Of a stretch of 64,000 nucleotides of DNA, positions 63,797 through 64,000 are shown piece by piece. The translations under genes and the position numbers were made by a program. The DNA is from Margaritifera margaritifera. Its lineage: Eukaryota > Mollusca > Bivalvia > Unionida > Margaritiferidae. Below the pieces are notes generated by a model, which was given only the letters and a program-made list of their open reading frames with translations, was not told where the DNA came from and did not search any database. The stretch is taken from contig JAQPZY010001579.1 in assembly GCA_029931535.1 (NCBI GenBank), positions 186,001 through 250,000 on the forward strand, read 5' to 3'. Numbering within the stretch: position 1 is the first letter of the stretch; the number at the start of each line of letters is the position of its first letter.

Positions 63797-64000
63797 GTAA
63801 GTAATCATTATTATTTTATGACTATTTCGTTCACATACACATTAGGACTATTGTCATTATAGTATGTGGGATATTGTTACTGGCATGACAGTTAATTTAC
63901 ATGATTTTAACCGGACATAATAAATATCCAAACTGGAATCGTCTGAAAAAATGCTGAAATATGACATCACTGTACAACAGCACAGGTCTCTCAACATATT
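63797..64000 (+). other. Intron running off the window
   Basis: Begins gtaagt after exon f; no further exon is visible before the edge. Confidence 0.6.

Overview
The window is animal nuclear DNA: AT-rich, intron-rich, and dominated by tandem satellites, microsatellites and dead retroelements. Two genes can be supported from spliced, phase-compatible exons. One is the tail of an unrecognised gene at the left edge. The other is the N-terminal and central catalytic part of a SAMHD1-like HD-domain dNTP hydrolase at the right edge, which runs off the window. The mix of a SAMHD1-like gene, an L1/Tx1-type LINE, a DIRS-type element and several 130-200 bp degenerate satellites suggests a marine invertebrate, most likely a mollusc and probably a bivalve. 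That assignment is inference.

Layout. 1-213 is a ~30 bp minisatellite cut by the window edge. 546-2043 holds the last two visible exons of the unknown gene, followed by its presumed 3' UTR. 2.4-6.2 kb is non-coding with small tandem duplications and a ~140 bp satellite. 6191-7717 is a transposase-less DNA transposon with near-perfect 24 bp inverted ends. 7.8-10.7 kb is two interleaved satellite families. 12.4-16.7 kb is a dead L1/Tx1-like LINE on the plus strand, with a 0.55 kb tandem duplication near its 3' end. 17.6-18.6 and 37.4-38.4 kb are two copies of an undescribed dispersed repeat. 19.2-21.1 kb is a decayed coding-like stretch. 21834-22142 (minus) is an ORF broken by a single stop. 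24-33 kb is mainly microsatellites and minisatellites, including nine copies of a ~120 bp unit with C-rich tracts. 33.0-33.6 kb is a LINE 3' fragment (plus). 33.8-36.3 kb is a DIRS-like element (minus). 38.9-49 kb is non-coding with several tandem arrays.

49078-63796 carries six SAMHD1-like exons on the plus strand. They encode the HD-domain residues matching human H167, H206, D207 and D311, and the substrate/allosteric segment with an MF-TR-LHR-YQH pattern. Intron 3, or the introns around a missing exon, spans 9.7 kb and is largely built from a nested satellite. No convincing exon was found for the segment around the human H233/E234 region. Several allosteric-site positions differ from human SAMHD1, so this could be a divergent paralogue.

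No tRNA, rRNA, CRISPR array or operon-like arrangement was seen. Promoters and polyadenylation sites could not be assigned with confidence. The strongest leads are the altered allosteric pocket of the SAMHD1-like gene, the unknown dispersed repeat pair, the two GC-rich arrays bracketing 1.4 kb at 26.1-27.9 kb, and the broken minus-strand ORF.
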